From the NCBI GenBank assembly GCA_014529385.2, contig CM043944.1, positions 174,224,240-174,288,239 of the forward strand: DNA of 64,000 nucleotides, read 5' to 3'. A program made the position numbers and the translations under genes. A model generated the notes under the pieces. The model was not told where the DNA came from. It saw nothing but the letters and a program-made list of their open reading frames with translations, and searched no databases. This DNA is from Adiantum capillus-veneris (lineage: Eukaryota; Streptophyta; Polypodiopsida; Polypodiales; Pteridaceae). This document shows positions 1 to 12,241 of the stretch, piece by piece (within the stretch, counting starts at the first letter, position 1; each line of letters opens with the position of its first letter).

Positions 1-690
1 TGCTGGGTGGCGCATGGCTGTTTTGGTGGTCCTTCCGTGGCCGGTGGCTCACAAAGTAGGGGTGTGGCAATGAGGGAGTGTGTTGATAAGCCAATTCAAG
101 GGCTTCAAGGCTTGTATAAATTGCCAAATGAAGAGCCAAAAGGGTCCAATGAGGTTCAAATTTGTCAAAATTGGATGTAGCCCCTTATAAAACCGAATTT
201 TTAGACCTTTTAGGGGGCTTTTTTTCTTAGTTTTGGGACTGTGAGAGATAGAAAAATCCAAGTGAGAAACTGCATGGGTTGTTTTTATCAGAGCTCGTCG
301 ATGTGGCATTGCAATTGTTGTGAGAGCACTCTATTAAGAAATATCAAGCCATTTCCCCCCGCTTTTAACATTGTTTTCCCTTCCCCCTTCTCTTTCTCTT
401 GCTCTTTGTGTGTGTGTTGATGCCGACGGAGGTGTGTGCATGCGGACCATTTTTGTGGTGCAAAGAGGGTGAAATTGAATTGTATTGTGTGTCAAAAGGG
501 ATGAAACGAGCATTGGTGGTGTGTGTGAGTTGAATGGTGATCTTGCTAAGCACGTGTGCGTTGAGAGGTGTGCAGGTGGTGGCATGTTAGTGTGTGTTGT
601 AGCTTTTGAAGGTGTTTTGGAAAGGATAGGGGTGTTGTGAATACTCTACACTATAGAGAGGCATGTGTTGTGTGCTGGGTGTGTTCCCCA
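1..690 (+). other. LTR-like or promoter-like non-coding stretch upstream of E1
   Basis: No convincing coding frame. A TATAAAA box lies at 186-192, followed by a T-rich and G-rich tract, which is the look of an LTR U3/R region. The position, directly upstream of the E1 gag remnant on the same strand, fits a truncated 5' LTR or leader. No second copy of this sequence was found in the window and no primer binding site was recognised, so the LTR reading is an inference. Confidence 0.3.
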
Positions 691-862
691 TTCCCCCCCT
701 CCATCTTTTGGTGCCCCCACTGAGGAGCACAATGATTGCTTGTAGTTTGATGAGAAGGCACAATTCTTTTCATTGGTGAGCATGGCGATGCAAAGCAATG
801 GGACAATTTTCATAGGTGAATAGAATTTATATGAGTGGATTGCACACTTTGAGATATAAATG

Positions 863-1441
863 TTGTCACTGTGTATGCCTAACAAAGACAGCAAGATGCA
901 AATGTTTTTGCTAGTGATGTGTGGTAAAGCTAAGGTGTGGTACGAAGCTTTGTAAGGTGAGGCGAGGCATGCTTGGCCGGTGCTACATGCACGTTTTTTG
1001 CATGATTTTAGCAAGGAGATGCATCCCCTAGTCAAGATGGATGCAAAACTGGAGGTGCTCAAACAAGATGTAAGTGAAGATTTCAATTTGTTTTTGGATT
1101 GTTTTGAAGCATGTTAGGTAGAATTAGCGGCAGCCATGCAGTTGGTTAATGGAGACTTTTTCAAGCTGGACAAATTCATAGTGTACCTGCATCCGAAAGT
1201 GATAGAAAAGGTGGACTTTGCAAGCCCAAAGAATTAAAATGGTGCCATGCTGATTGCAAGGGAAAACAGTAAGAAGATAAAAAAGAAGATTGACCGAGGA
1301 ATTTTGGGCTACAAAGTGATGGTTCCTACCCAACCTCAAGGTCCTAGAGAGGTTTTTCATGAGGAGAGTGACCATGGGAATTGGGGTGTAGTAGTGGTTC
1401 CACAAAATTGGGTCCGTACGGTACAAGATTTGTTTGAGTAG
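863..1441 (+). pseudogene. E1 gag (capsid) remnant
   Basis: One frame reads as a retrotransposon gag capsid core. It has the WYEAL-x-GEA signature near 935-960, then an L-HARFLHDF block and a long helical stretch ending in a basic segment. Three in-frame stops (after EAL, EAC and PKN) break it, so it cannot make a full protein. Capsid cores of this type assemble the cytoplasmic virus-like particle in which reverse transcription takes place. The family assignment rests on these conserved words and on the downstream protease and RT remnants on the same strand. No zinc knuckle was recognised after it. Confidence 0.5.
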
Positions 1442-1817
1442 ATGCAGTAGTTGCGACTAAGTGTGATGGATAGAGGATAGCAAAGAGGAGCAAGAGGTAG
1501 GGCAAGGCCATACAAGGTAGCTTTTAAAATTGTGGAGAAGAAAGACATTATGTGCCAGATTTCCCTCATCCACCACGGGAAAGAGGTGGTATATACCCAT
1601 TTTTTGGTAGGGAAAGAGGACAAGGGCAATACGATGGCCAAAGAGAGCAAGAAATCAAGAATCTAGGGTAGCTAACCCTGCTAGATGGTGGTGAAGTCCC
1701 ATAGTGAATATCATCAGAGTAAATAAGCAGGATGTTGAGGTTTTGACCAATAAAAGGGCAAGAGCTGAAAGGGAATAGAGACCAGGAAGATACTAGAGCT
1801 CTTAGATTTGTTCTTCC

Positions 1818-2340
1818 GAAGTGATATATCCTCCTACAATTCCTTGTGCTACCTTTTCATCTGGAGTCAGCTTAGGTTTAGCAGTTGTGTTAGCCTTACC
1901 CTAATATTCATTGGAAAAATTCTTTGATGAGATACTGTTGGTAGATTGGTCAGAAGAGTTATCATTCTTACCATTCTTACCGTTCTGAGGAGTCTGCGAG
2001 GTACTTGTGGAAGTCTTGTTCTCCTTAGGCTTTCCATTGTTGTGCTTCATCTCGTGGGCGAGAGCAATTGCTACCGCTTTGTTGAGATCGATTGGATCGA
2101 GTACCTCGACATCATACTTGATATACTCGTCCAATCCATAAAGAAATGCCTCCTTGCGCTTCGCATCCGATTTGCGTAATTGAGTGCCTCCTTGCGCTTC
2201 GCATCCGATTTGCGTAATTGAGTGCCGAGCTGCAAAACCCGATTAGAAAAAGACATAACCGACATACCGTTTTGCTTGAGAAGGAGAAGGTATATGAAGG
2301 CAAAGAGTAGCTAGAGACTAGCAAAAGGAGGAGGCACCAC
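1818..2340 (-). pseudogene. Gag fragment of another Ty3-like element, minus strand
   Basis: On the minus strand the frames read LGTQLRKSDAKRKEA, then GLDEYIKYDVEVLDP, then ALAHEMKHN, which resembles the C-terminal helices of a plant Ty3 gag, followed by an Asn/Lys/Ser-rich tail. The run is broken where a 38-bp segment is duplicated in tandem, which shifts the frame. It is opposite in strand to E1 and carries no LTR, so it is a small fragment captured in or beside E1. Which family it came from is not clear. Confidence 0.45.
2148..2223. repeat. 38-bp tandem duplication
   Basis: Two adjacent identical 38-bp copies that contain the words CTCCTTGCGC and CGCATCCGAT. The duplication lies inside the minus-strand gag fragment and, not being a multiple of three, shifts its frame. 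It is a local slippage or repair duplication that arose after the fragment was already non-functional or that helped make it so. Confidence 0.85.
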
Positions 2341-2649
2341 AAGATCAAGCAGGCGGACTTCCAACTAGGACATGATCACCTCAAGTGCGATGACCTAGTA
2401 AGTGATGTGTAGAGTCAAAATGCTAATATTAATTTTGGGTAGTTGTTGGCTTTGAGTCCCAAGATGAGGAGGCAATGGTCCACAAGTGTTAGCACAAGGC
2501 TACCAAGAGCTAAAGACAATGTGCATGCGGTGCAAAACATGGACTTAAGGGTGGGAAGCCTAGCAGTTCTCCTTCCTCTTGTGGACGTTGTCATTGAGAA
2601 GCGGATGTAGGTACATGCATATATAGATGGTCGAGCACATATATGCATC

Positions 2650-2877
2650 ATGAAGGAAGCCACCATGAGTGACACAAGTGTCAAGGTAGTATCCAAATCA
2701 AATGTACGCATGAGGATGGAGAACCATGCTAAATCTTGGCGTTTGGGCATGGCTCATGATGTAAGAGTGAAGGTAATGAGTATTGAGTGCCTAATCAACT
2801 TCTTTGCGATGAAGGCAGGTGATAACATGTACTCTATCGTCTGGGGGAGGCCATGGATTTTAGCAATAAGGTGCTAA
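2650..2877 (+). pseudogene. E1 retropepsin, C-terminal end
   Basis: The frame ends in AGDNMYSIVWGRPW, which matches the second half of Ty3 retropepsins, where the alpha-carbon loop before the final strand reads ILGRPW. The upstream catalytic D-[ST]-G segment is not recognisable, and a stop follows soon after. Retropepsins cut the Gag-Pol polyprotein. The position between the gag and RT remnants fits. Identification rests on one short motif, so it is tentative. Confidence 0.4.
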
Positions 2878-3070
2878 ACATGATCAAGGTGTTCACCTTG
2901 CTTGATAAAGAGAAAGGGAGATAGGTGGTGCTAGATTTGAAGACAAAGAGAGCCGTTTTCATCCTATGGATGCAAAAGATGAGGATGACATGACAAGCTA
3001 TGAGTATGAGACCTAGACAAATTATGATGAACTCTACACTGATATCGAGGAGCAGGAGAGCAAGGATGAT

Positions 3071-3985
3071 ATGCTAAAGATAGATGACAATTTCTTTGGT
3101 GTCACCGTAGAAGGTTCCCATGCAAAAGAGGAGGTACATGCCCATGTTCATGGCATAGGTGTAGAAGAGGTGGTCAGCATGCTGAGTGAGGATTCGACCA
3201 AACAAGAGAAGGAAAGCTATGTCCAATTGTGTGCCTCCTATCCAAATTTATTTGCGATGGAGTACAAAGATTTGCGAGAGGAGCAAAGGGTATAGAGCAC
3301 AAGATTAAACTCAAGAAGGAGTACAAGCCAAAATCACAAAAGTTGGGAAGGCTAGGGGAGATTCAAAAGGAAGCCCATTCACAGGAGATAAACGAGTAGT
3401 TGGATGTAGGTATTATATACCTCGTGAAGGAGTCAGAGTGGGTTTCTCCAGTGGTCATCACTCCAAAGAAGAATGGGAAGTGGAGAGTGTGTGTCGACTA
3501 CAAGCCACTAAATGCAGCTACAAAGTGAAATCACTACCCATTGCTCTTCTAGGATGAAATCTTAAACCAAGTAGCTGGCCATGAAAGATACTCAATTATG
3601 GATGTATTTTTAGGGTATTTCCAAATATGGAACGTGCTTGAAGATCAGCCAAACTACTATTATCTCTCCTTGGGGGTGTTTTGCCTATCGTAGGATGCCA
3701 TTTGGGTTGGTAAATTCTTATGCCACTTTTGAGGGCTAGATGAACAAGGTATTTGGACCGTGTCTTGGTAGATTCATCGGGGTGTTTATGGAAGATATAG
3801 GTTTCTATAGCTCTAGGGCAACATGCTTGTCAAAGTTGCAGCTATGTTTCCAAAGGCTTGATGAAGAAGGAGGTCACTTGAACCCTAAGAAGTCAGATTT
3901 AGCATAGCCTCAAGCACATTACTGGATCATGTGGTGTCACAAAACAAAATCAAACTGGATTCGGAGAAGGTATAAGTAGTCAAGC
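3071..3985 (+). pseudogene. E1 reverse transcriptase remnant
   Basis: An open segment (3,071-3,295) ends in the usual pre-RT word YPNLFAMEYKDL. RT homology then runs to about 3,985 through several stops: EWVSPVVITPKKNGKWRVCVDY, then the SIMDVFLGYFQ segment and YRRMPFGLVN. The catalytic box reads VFMEDIGFYS, so the first Asp of the usual x-x-D-D is Glu. The thumb is garbled and RNase H and integrase are absent. The enzyme would have copied element RNA into DNA; this copy is dead. Confidence 0.7.
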
Positions 3986-5959
<1,974 letters not shown>

Positions 5960-5984
5960 TATACACCTGTCCCTAGGGGCTCAT

Positions 5985-6553
5985 ATATGGATTTTGTCCA
6001 CATACTCCTCTTGTAACGCTGTTAGGAGGGCATATACTATGAATTTTGTCAAAAAATATCATAATCAAACACAAAAATTTAGTACAACTCACAAAACATT
6101 GCCCTCTAATATTCATAATATTAGGTCCGCATTTATAATACCTCCCCCCCCCCTCCTATTTGGAGTCCTCCTTGACGACAGGGTATCACCAAGGGTATGT
6201 GTTGTGCTTGGGCAATCAAAAATTGTGTCTATGCAGGCCTTGTAATGTGGCCCTATTATGCATACACAGTTAATGCATGGAAAAGATTTATGATGTGCAA
6301 GATATGGGTATAAGCAATTTGCTTATTGGCATTTGCTGATGAGGCTTCCTATTCTAAGCAATGTGATGGCATTTGAAGTTGCAGTGTTGTTTGCTTGATT
6401 GAAGGTTATAGAGCTTTTTTGAAGGCTTACTTATCTGTGTGATGTTGCTTTGGAATCTAGTTTAGCCTTGTGGTTGGTTTTTGTATTTGGCATTGTTACT
6501 CAGAGTGGGTTCTCTTCTAAGTGTACTGTAACCGTAGGAGGAATTGAAAGAAT
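5985..6553 (-). other. E2 purine tract and 3' flank, alignable with E7
   Basis: The plus strand shows a C-rich tract at 6,141-6,158, that is, GGAGGGGGGGGAGG on the minus strand. The minus-strand words before it (AAGGAGGACTCC) and after it (GGGCAATG, then TTGTGTTTGATTATGATATT, then TATGCCCT) match E7 48,872-49,055 in order and spacing. This shows that E2 and E7 are colinear here and that the tract is an inherited internal feature and not the junction with an LTR. No LTR start follows it. No coding was seen in the rest of the segment. Confidence 0.6.
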
Positions 6554-7235
6554 TCAAGCGGCGGGACAGTGGAAGCAGTGTTGTTGGTTTCCTTTGGGAC
6601 CCACTTCTTTTTTATTCTTGGCGGTTTTGTTGATGCTACTCGTTTGGGAACCCATACTTGTTCTTGCTTTGTTTGTGTTTGAAGAGAATTCTTTGAAACC
6701 CAAATCGAGTTGCAAAAGCTTGCGACTTTGTGATTTTCTTCGTTGTTCTTGCAGGCTTCGACTATTTTTCTGATGGCATTGGATCTTGTGATTTTTCATC
6801 AGAGATCTTTGTCTTCTTGATCCATATATGTTTTTGGCCAATCTGGCTCTTTGGTATCCAGATTTGTCAAACTTTTTGGTTCTGACCTGTTTTTTTTTTT
6901 TTGGGCCTTCTTTGGTTGTCACGGAAGCTTCTAGTGATGGTGATGAATCGAGTTGCTGGTAGGGAATGTCGTACGAATCATCACTATCGCTGCTATCCTC
7001 ATCAAGGTGGAATCTAGCACTTTCCCTTTGTGGTTTGGCTTGTTATGGAAAGTGACTTTTTGCTTGCTCTTGGGTTGTTGTTTCTGAGATGACTTGGGTA
7101 TCCACTTGATTGGAGCGTTGGTAGCTTGTTGACATGGCTGTGCTCTTCTTGGTTGAGTTTTTTCTTTCTGTATAGGAGCCACGTATGGGGATGCTTGTTG
7201 TAGTTGCGTTTCCCTCGTGGATTTTGGAATCCACT
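6554..7235 (-). pseudogene. E2 W-I-P-K repeat tail
   Basis: The minus strand encodes, across three frames, at least seven variants of one short motif: QKWIPKS, IKWIPKS, QIWIPKS, HIWIKKT, SIWVSKN, QVWVPKR and KKWVPKE. They are separated by 15-40 Gln/Lys/Ser/Thr-rich residues. Small indels have moved the motif between frames. The same kind of tail follows the second retropepsin of E7 (48,230-48,680). In E2 it follows directly on the first retropepsin, which implies that the RT-integrase block between them was deleted. The function of the motif is unknown; the basic, aromatic character suggests nucleic-acid or protein binding. Confidence 0.6.
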
Positions 7236-8661
7236 TCTGATGCACTTTATTTTTGTAGCGATGAAATTGTTTCCTGGGTCTTTGATTTGGACAATCATAA
7301 AACCGTGCATTTGTTAAAGTGTTGTTTATGTCACCTGCTGGGTCATTCGGATTTTTGTTGTTTGCATCTTCTTGAAGCTCCAAGTTTTCTATAGAGTCGT
7401 AGAACTCGTCTTTATTTTCCTGGATCACACTTATTGCAAAATAAGGAATGACATCATAGCCATTTTCATCACAAAATTTTGTTTTTGGATCGTCTTGAAT
7501 AGCGCACACATAAAGAGATGCCAAGATGTGTTCCCATTCAAGTGGCTCTAACTCTTCCTCAAGAAAGGGTTTTGGGATGTAATCTGTATCTTCAATTTCC
7601 CTTTCTAGGATGCCTTCCTCTCGCATTAAGCTTCCGCATTGCGAAGCTCCACACATCCAAAGCTCTTTAGGCTTACCCAACCATGCCGGAAGTTCTGATC
7701 TCGCTACAATAGCGGAATTAAACTCCTCTATAGGTGTTTTTGTCACATCCTTGTAACTATGGTCCTTCAGATTTATCTTTGTGGTGGTTTCCATATGTCT
7801 CAAGTAGATATGGTCATAACCCCAATCTTGGACCATTTTCAGGTGTCTCATCAATGGTCTTCCTAGAATGATTTCATAGTTGTTCTTCTTGCCGAAGTCA
7901 ACAATAGCAAAGGTTTGCTCATATTCAATGCCACAAGAAGTAATGATTGCTTTTTCTAACAATCATATCGGCCTTTCCATGTGTCAGTCTACAAGCTGCA
8001 ATTTCATCCTTGTAGCCCTCACTGCTGGTTTTCCCCATGTTTTCCAAACCTCTTTTGTTGCAATGGAAACGCCGGCTCCATTGTCAAGGATTGCCATGGT
8101 TTTTACACCTTGGAATTCCATGGGAAGAGTGGTGTTCCCATTTTCTTCTTCATAATACTCACCTACCTTGTTTAAAGGCACTGATCTAGTATTTAGCTGA
8201 GGCATTTCAAGCTCTTTAATCCCTTCCTTGATCTGAGTCATTGGTTTTTTAACTCCAAATTTCTCTACGCATTTTTTCACAGTAGACCACATGTTTGGTA
8301 TTATTCTGAGAAACTCGGCAAACATTATCATACAGTTGACTGGTCTCAACAAAATGTCTATCAGCCCTTTTAAATTGATGACCTCGTTGGGAGACAATCT
8401 CTGTGATGGGACTGCAACAACCTCTGACTTGGCCTCGTAGTCTCCTGTATAGGATGGTAGTGATCTTAATGAATGGGGTTGACTATACATAGACTGTACA
8501 GATCCTTTGTCTCCCCAATACGATTTCATTTCTAGATTCATTTGAGATTGAGCCTCAAATTCCTCTATTGGTGGAAGAGACACTCCTCTTCCATCACCCA
8601 TCTGGTTTACTCGTCTACTTATCTCACTTGCTTCATTGGCCTCTCTGACTTGTTTCCACAA
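7236..8661 (-). pseudogene. E2 retropepsin region (counterpart of E7 retropepsin 1)
   Basis: The minus-strand frame matches the E7 protease ORF almost throughout: the PPIEEFEAQSQ opening, NKVGEYYEEENGNTTLP, the active-site loop AILDNGAGVSIATKEVW, then FAIVDFGKKNNYEIILGRP, LPAWLGKPKELWMCGASQCG and a final FYDCPNQ. The catalytic loop reads D-N-G where retropepsins have D-S-G or D-T-G. Two in-frame TGA codons break it near 7,968-7,986. Retropepsins work as homodimers that process the polyprotein inside the particle. After FYDCPNQ the frame passes straight into the W-I-P-K tail, unlike E7, where pol intervenes. Confidence 0.75.
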
Positions 8662-8905
8662 TTTTTCAAGACCATCTATTTATTTACAAGTGTCAGGTAT
8701 AGCTATGTGAAAATCCCTCGAAAGAGTTATCCGTGGTATTCAACACTATCCTTGGTTCTAATGCCGGGTCCTTGAGCTTTTGTTCATGCTCATGAATGGA
8801 ATCTAGCACTTTTCGTTCCTGGCTTGGTGGGATTACTGGTGCAAGTGGGACATGTATCACACTCTCAGGTTTTTCAACTTGGGGTTCTAGTAAAGCTTGG
8901 GTTGT
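8662..8905 (-). other. E2 degraded link between linker and protease frames
   Basis: Short stretch in which the minus-strand reading continues in pieces with stops. It corresponds to E7 42,500-42,660. No separate feature is seen in it. Confidence 0.4.
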
Positions 8906-9235
8906 TCAAATCATTTTCTTGCACATTTCAAGCCTGTCCTTTTCTAGTTCCGCATATAGATATGTCATCCACCTCTGTTCTTCGGTTTGGTTGTTGTTGA
9001 GCCGTGTTTCACAGGCTTTTAGGAGGGCTTCTAATGGCTCATTAACCTTCTCGACCAACACTGATCCTCCCGAACTAGCACTTCTTAGCTCACTTTCCAT
9101 TGATGGTTCTTTTGGAGGTTGAGGCATCTGCGTAAGAGAAGGTGCAACCCTCTCCTCATGTTGTCTTATCGTCTCTTCAGCTTGGGTAAGCTTCTCAACC
9201 AAGAATTTTTGCTCTTGTTCCTTATGTGCTTTCAT
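8906..9235 (-). pseudogene. E2 gag-pro linker (counterpart of E7 42,252-42,566)
   Basis: The minus-strand product contains SSGGSVLVEKVNEPLEALL and NNNQTEEQRWMTYLYAELE, nearly word for word the E7 linker. It is predicted to be helical and charged, with heptad-like spacing, so a coiled coil is likely. It lies between the zinc knuckles and the protease. No known domain was recognised. Here the linker frame runs uninterrupted from upstream of SSGG, whereas E7 has a frame break at that point, so the E2 arrangement suggests that gag and protease were originally one continuous frame. Confidence 0.6.
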
Positions 9236-9390
9236 CCTAGCCTTTCTAGCTTTCCAACTATTCCGTTTGCTCTTGGTTTTTTGACTAGGTGCAGTTGGTA
9301 TTTGGCTCAGGTATTTGTCTCACCCTTCTCTAGACTCACGTCAGTTTCCGTTTTCTCTGTCTCTGGATTCTCAGCAGCTTCCTTTTGAGC

Positions 9391-9786
9391 TTACACTCTC
9401 GTAACTACTTGAACTGGTATGATGTTTTCATTTTTTGAGCTACTAGGTAGCTGAACAATTCCTGAGACATTTGTTGTGATCTTTATGACTCGGTTGGGAT
9501 TTTTTGAACAGCTGGGGATCAAGTGAATGACACCACAATCAAGACAATAGGCATTTACTTGTGTGATCTCCGTCTGAGGACATTGTTTGACCAAGTGGTT
9601 GTCACAGCTTTTGTGACATTCTATCTCTGGTTGAGGAGCTTCTTCTTGTAATTCCTCTTGGCTATAAACAGGCTCTAACCTAGCTAATCCTCTATTCACA
9701 ATGAACCACAATGTCCTTTTGTTCATCTCGTACCTTCTTTCTTCAAGTCGAAACGCAAAAGGTGGAGGTTGTACTGGCCTCATCAT
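9391..9786 (-). pseudogene. E2 double zinc-knuckle frame (gag C-terminus)
   Basis: The minus-strand frame has two Cys/His clusters. The second, CLDCGVIHLIPSC, is a complete C-x2-C-x3-H-x4-C knuckle. The first, CHKSCDNHLVKQC, has shifted spacing and may be damaged. Both align with the two knuckles of E7 at 41,760-41,880, as do the following words SKNPNRV and NIIPVQVVTR. Knuckles of this kind bind element RNA during packaging. The capsid that precedes them in E7 is missing here: no capsid-like frame lies between 9,787 and the palindrome array. Confidence 0.65.
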
Positions 9787-12236
9787 TCCATGGGGTACTG
9801 CCCTTCAAAGCAACAGAAGATGAGAGAAACAACTTGCAAAATTCAGTTCTAAAACCAAAACTACTGTCCGCAAGCTTTTCTCTTGGCTATACCTGACTCA
9901 ATTTGGAGTTGTCTATCAAAAGTTAGAGCAGTTTTGGTAAGCTGCACTTAAAACAACACTCAAAACACTTTCAGGATTAAGGATTTTTGCCTGTATCTTG
10001 ATCAAATGTGACCCAAATTTGTTGAAACTTGGTCACTAGGCTTACTTTTTGCTGGAAAACACTTTTGTGAGCTTAGATGTAACTTTTGACCGCTAATTTG
10101 TCACTTGAGACATCATACGCATATAATGTCTATGTGCTCAGAATTTGACAAAATTTGGTATGTGAGCTCTCCTTGATGTCCTCTACCCACGGCAAGTTTC
10201 AGTTTGTGAATTTAACCTTTATTTGGACACTTGAGAAATTGTATGCGTATAAAGTCTTTTGTGGAAGAATGAGGCGACTTTTGTTCCATTGATTCCTTAT
10301 CACTCAAGCAACTCTCAACAAGTTTCAGAATTCAATTTGGACATTTTTTGAGCAAGTTAAGACTAATACAAGCCTGAATCTGCAGTTTTTTTGTCTTTTT
10401 CTCTTTGCAAGCCCAAATGAGCTCCAGATTCCATGAAATTTTGGCTAGGGACTTCTTTTATGCTCTAGGACATTGAGGTATCCTCAGATGTCTAATTTGA
10501 CCAAAATCTGGCCTATGAGACATCATATACGTATGATGTCTACTACTGGCTTAGAATTCAATTAGATTTCTACCCAAGGTACTCCTTGATGCATACAACA
10601 AGAATATGTGATTACAACAAATTTTGGATGTCAAAATTGCTCAAAATCACCACTTTTTAACCTTTACCTTCTTATACCTACAAAATTCTCTTTAACTGCA
10701 AAATTATGTGTCCAAATGAGTTGAAATTTTGCAAGCAAGCTTAAAACATCATTTCCAACCCTCCTATGTGGTCAAAAGTGAAATTTGATTGTCAGACCTA
10801 GCCTTGAGACATCATAATGTCTATATGCTCAGAATTGGCCCAAACTCGGTATGTAGGCTTGTCTTGTGGTGCTCAACACCCTAGTATGCTCAGATCTCAA
10901 TTTTGGTCTCTAAAAGTGCCTTTTAGACATTATACACGTATAAAGTCTAACTGGTTAGAATGAAGTGAATTTCATTCCAGAGGTTCCTCACAACACAGAA
11001 AACTCATAGCATGTTTCAAAACTGAATTTTGACACTTTTTGTGCAAGTTATGGCCAATACAAGCATTCACTTGCCTAGATGCATGTTTTGGTCTTTGTTT
11101 GCAAGCCCAAAAGTGATTCAAATTTGATGGAATTTGGTCTATATGCTTCCTAAATTCTATAGATCACAAGAATGCACTCAGTTGTAACTTTTGACCCCAG
11201 ATCTAGCCTCTAAGTCATCGTACGTATATGAAGTCTTTTTTTCATATTTTAGTATTGTTTCTACCAGAGGTGCACCTTAGTGTGTGGAACAAGAATATGT
11301 GCTCACATCAAATTTCGGATGTCAAAATTGCACAAAATCATCAGTTTTGATAAGGAAATTCCTTGAAAGAGAGTAAAATCCCCTTAACTCTCAATCTATA
11401 AGCCCAAAATATGAAATTTGGTGTATGTGCCCAACACAACATGCAGAGGATGGGTATAATGTCAAAACTTCATTTTGGCTGCCAAAATCACCTTTGAGAC
11501 GTATAATGTCTTCTGATGATTTTTGGGACAGAATTCATCCACATGCATCCCCAAGTCCCTAGCATTAGCTTTCAATCACTTCTACCAATTTTCATGCAAA
11601 AATGTGCTCAGAATCACAAGTTTCTCTCTTTTTCCGTTTTAGACACTCCGTCTTTTGTCTTTTGGGTATCAAGAGTTGGTCAAAACTCTAGTCTCAATGT
11701 ATACTAGAGGCAAAACCCCCCTTCTAAACACACTGGTGCAGTCAGATTTTTCAAGTTTGGTCTCCAATTGCCCCTTGAGACATTATAAGTGTATAATGTC
11801 CAAGTTTACAGAATTTCAGTTTTTGTACACAGAACCCTTGCACTTGCCCTCTTATATGCACAACATCAATTAGTCATGCAAAATTGTCAGCTGAACTCTT
11901 TTTATTGCATTTTTTCCTCAAGAGCAGACTTTTCAAAGATTTCAAACATACAAGCACTTAGCAAATAAATCAATGATGAATAGCTCTATATCAAAATCGG
12001 ATTACTTACCTAAAGCTACTTCTACAAATCATATGGTGTTTTGCATATATGAGTAGAAAAACAATTCACTGCCACACTTAGACTATCAAACACTTTTATC
12101 ACCTCACAAATCACTCGGCCACCAACAACTACTGTAATCTACAAATCCTAACTAAATCTACCTAGTCACACACCCTCGACAAAACACACGCTTCTTGGCT
12201 ATCCACTTGATCTTGGAATAACCTCTCCCAGATCCA
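9787..12236 (-). other. E2 leader, non-coding
   Basis: AT-rich leader upstream (minus sense) of the E2 coding remnants. It is interrupted by E3 and resumes at 25,163-25,240 next to the PBS. It contains the palindrome array described separately and a higher-order repeat of about 695 bp. No open frame with recognisable motifs was seen. Its counterpart in E7 (38,263-39,377) is less than half as long. Confidence 0.55.
10108..11801 (-). repeat. E2 array of degenerate 24-bp palindromes
   Basis: Copies at 10,108-10,131, 10,234-10,257, 10,518-10,541, 10,807-10,822 (central 8 bp lost), 10,925-10,948, 11,213-11,236, 11,497-11,511 (9 bp lost) and 11,778-11,801, with a weak one at 11,641-11,660. The consensus half-site is AGACATCATACG followed at once by its reverse complement. 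Start-to-start gaps are 126, 284, 289, 118, 288, 284 and 281 bp (ignoring the weak copy). The flanks repeat too: words at 10,408 and 10,601 recur at 11,102 and 11,292, giving a unit of about 690-699 bp that holds three palindromes. Decay is concentrated in the CpG core. Confidence 0.85.
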
Positions 12237-12241
12237 CTTAA
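12237..12241. repeat. E3 target-site duplication, left copy (CTTAA)
   Basis: CTTAA directly precedes the TG end of the left LTR and is matched exactly at 25,158-25,162 after the CA end of the right LTR. A 5-bp duplication is the expected signature of integrase insertion. Confidence 0.9.

Larger units (their letters stand above)
1..3985 (+). mobile_element. E1: decayed Ty3/gypsy retrotransposon, plus strand
   Basis: Remnants appear in the canonical Ty3/gypsy order on one strand: capsid-like gag (863-1441), end of a retropepsin (2,650-2,877), pre-RT linker and RT (3,071-3,985). All frames carry stops. RNase H and integrase are missing and the homology stops near 3,985, so the element is truncated on the right. 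The left boundary is outside the window or not recognisable. A minus-strand gag scrap lies within it, at about 1,818-2,340. Confidence 0.6.

Noticed and set aside
646-1086. Minus-strand frame of 146 codons opposite E1 gag
   Set aside because: The plus strand carries recognisable capsid words at the same place; the antisense frame has none.
6141-6158. Purine tract first taken as the E2 PPT next to a 3' LTR
   Set aside because: The sequence after it aligns with E7 internal sequence and does not begin an LTR, so it is an internal tract.
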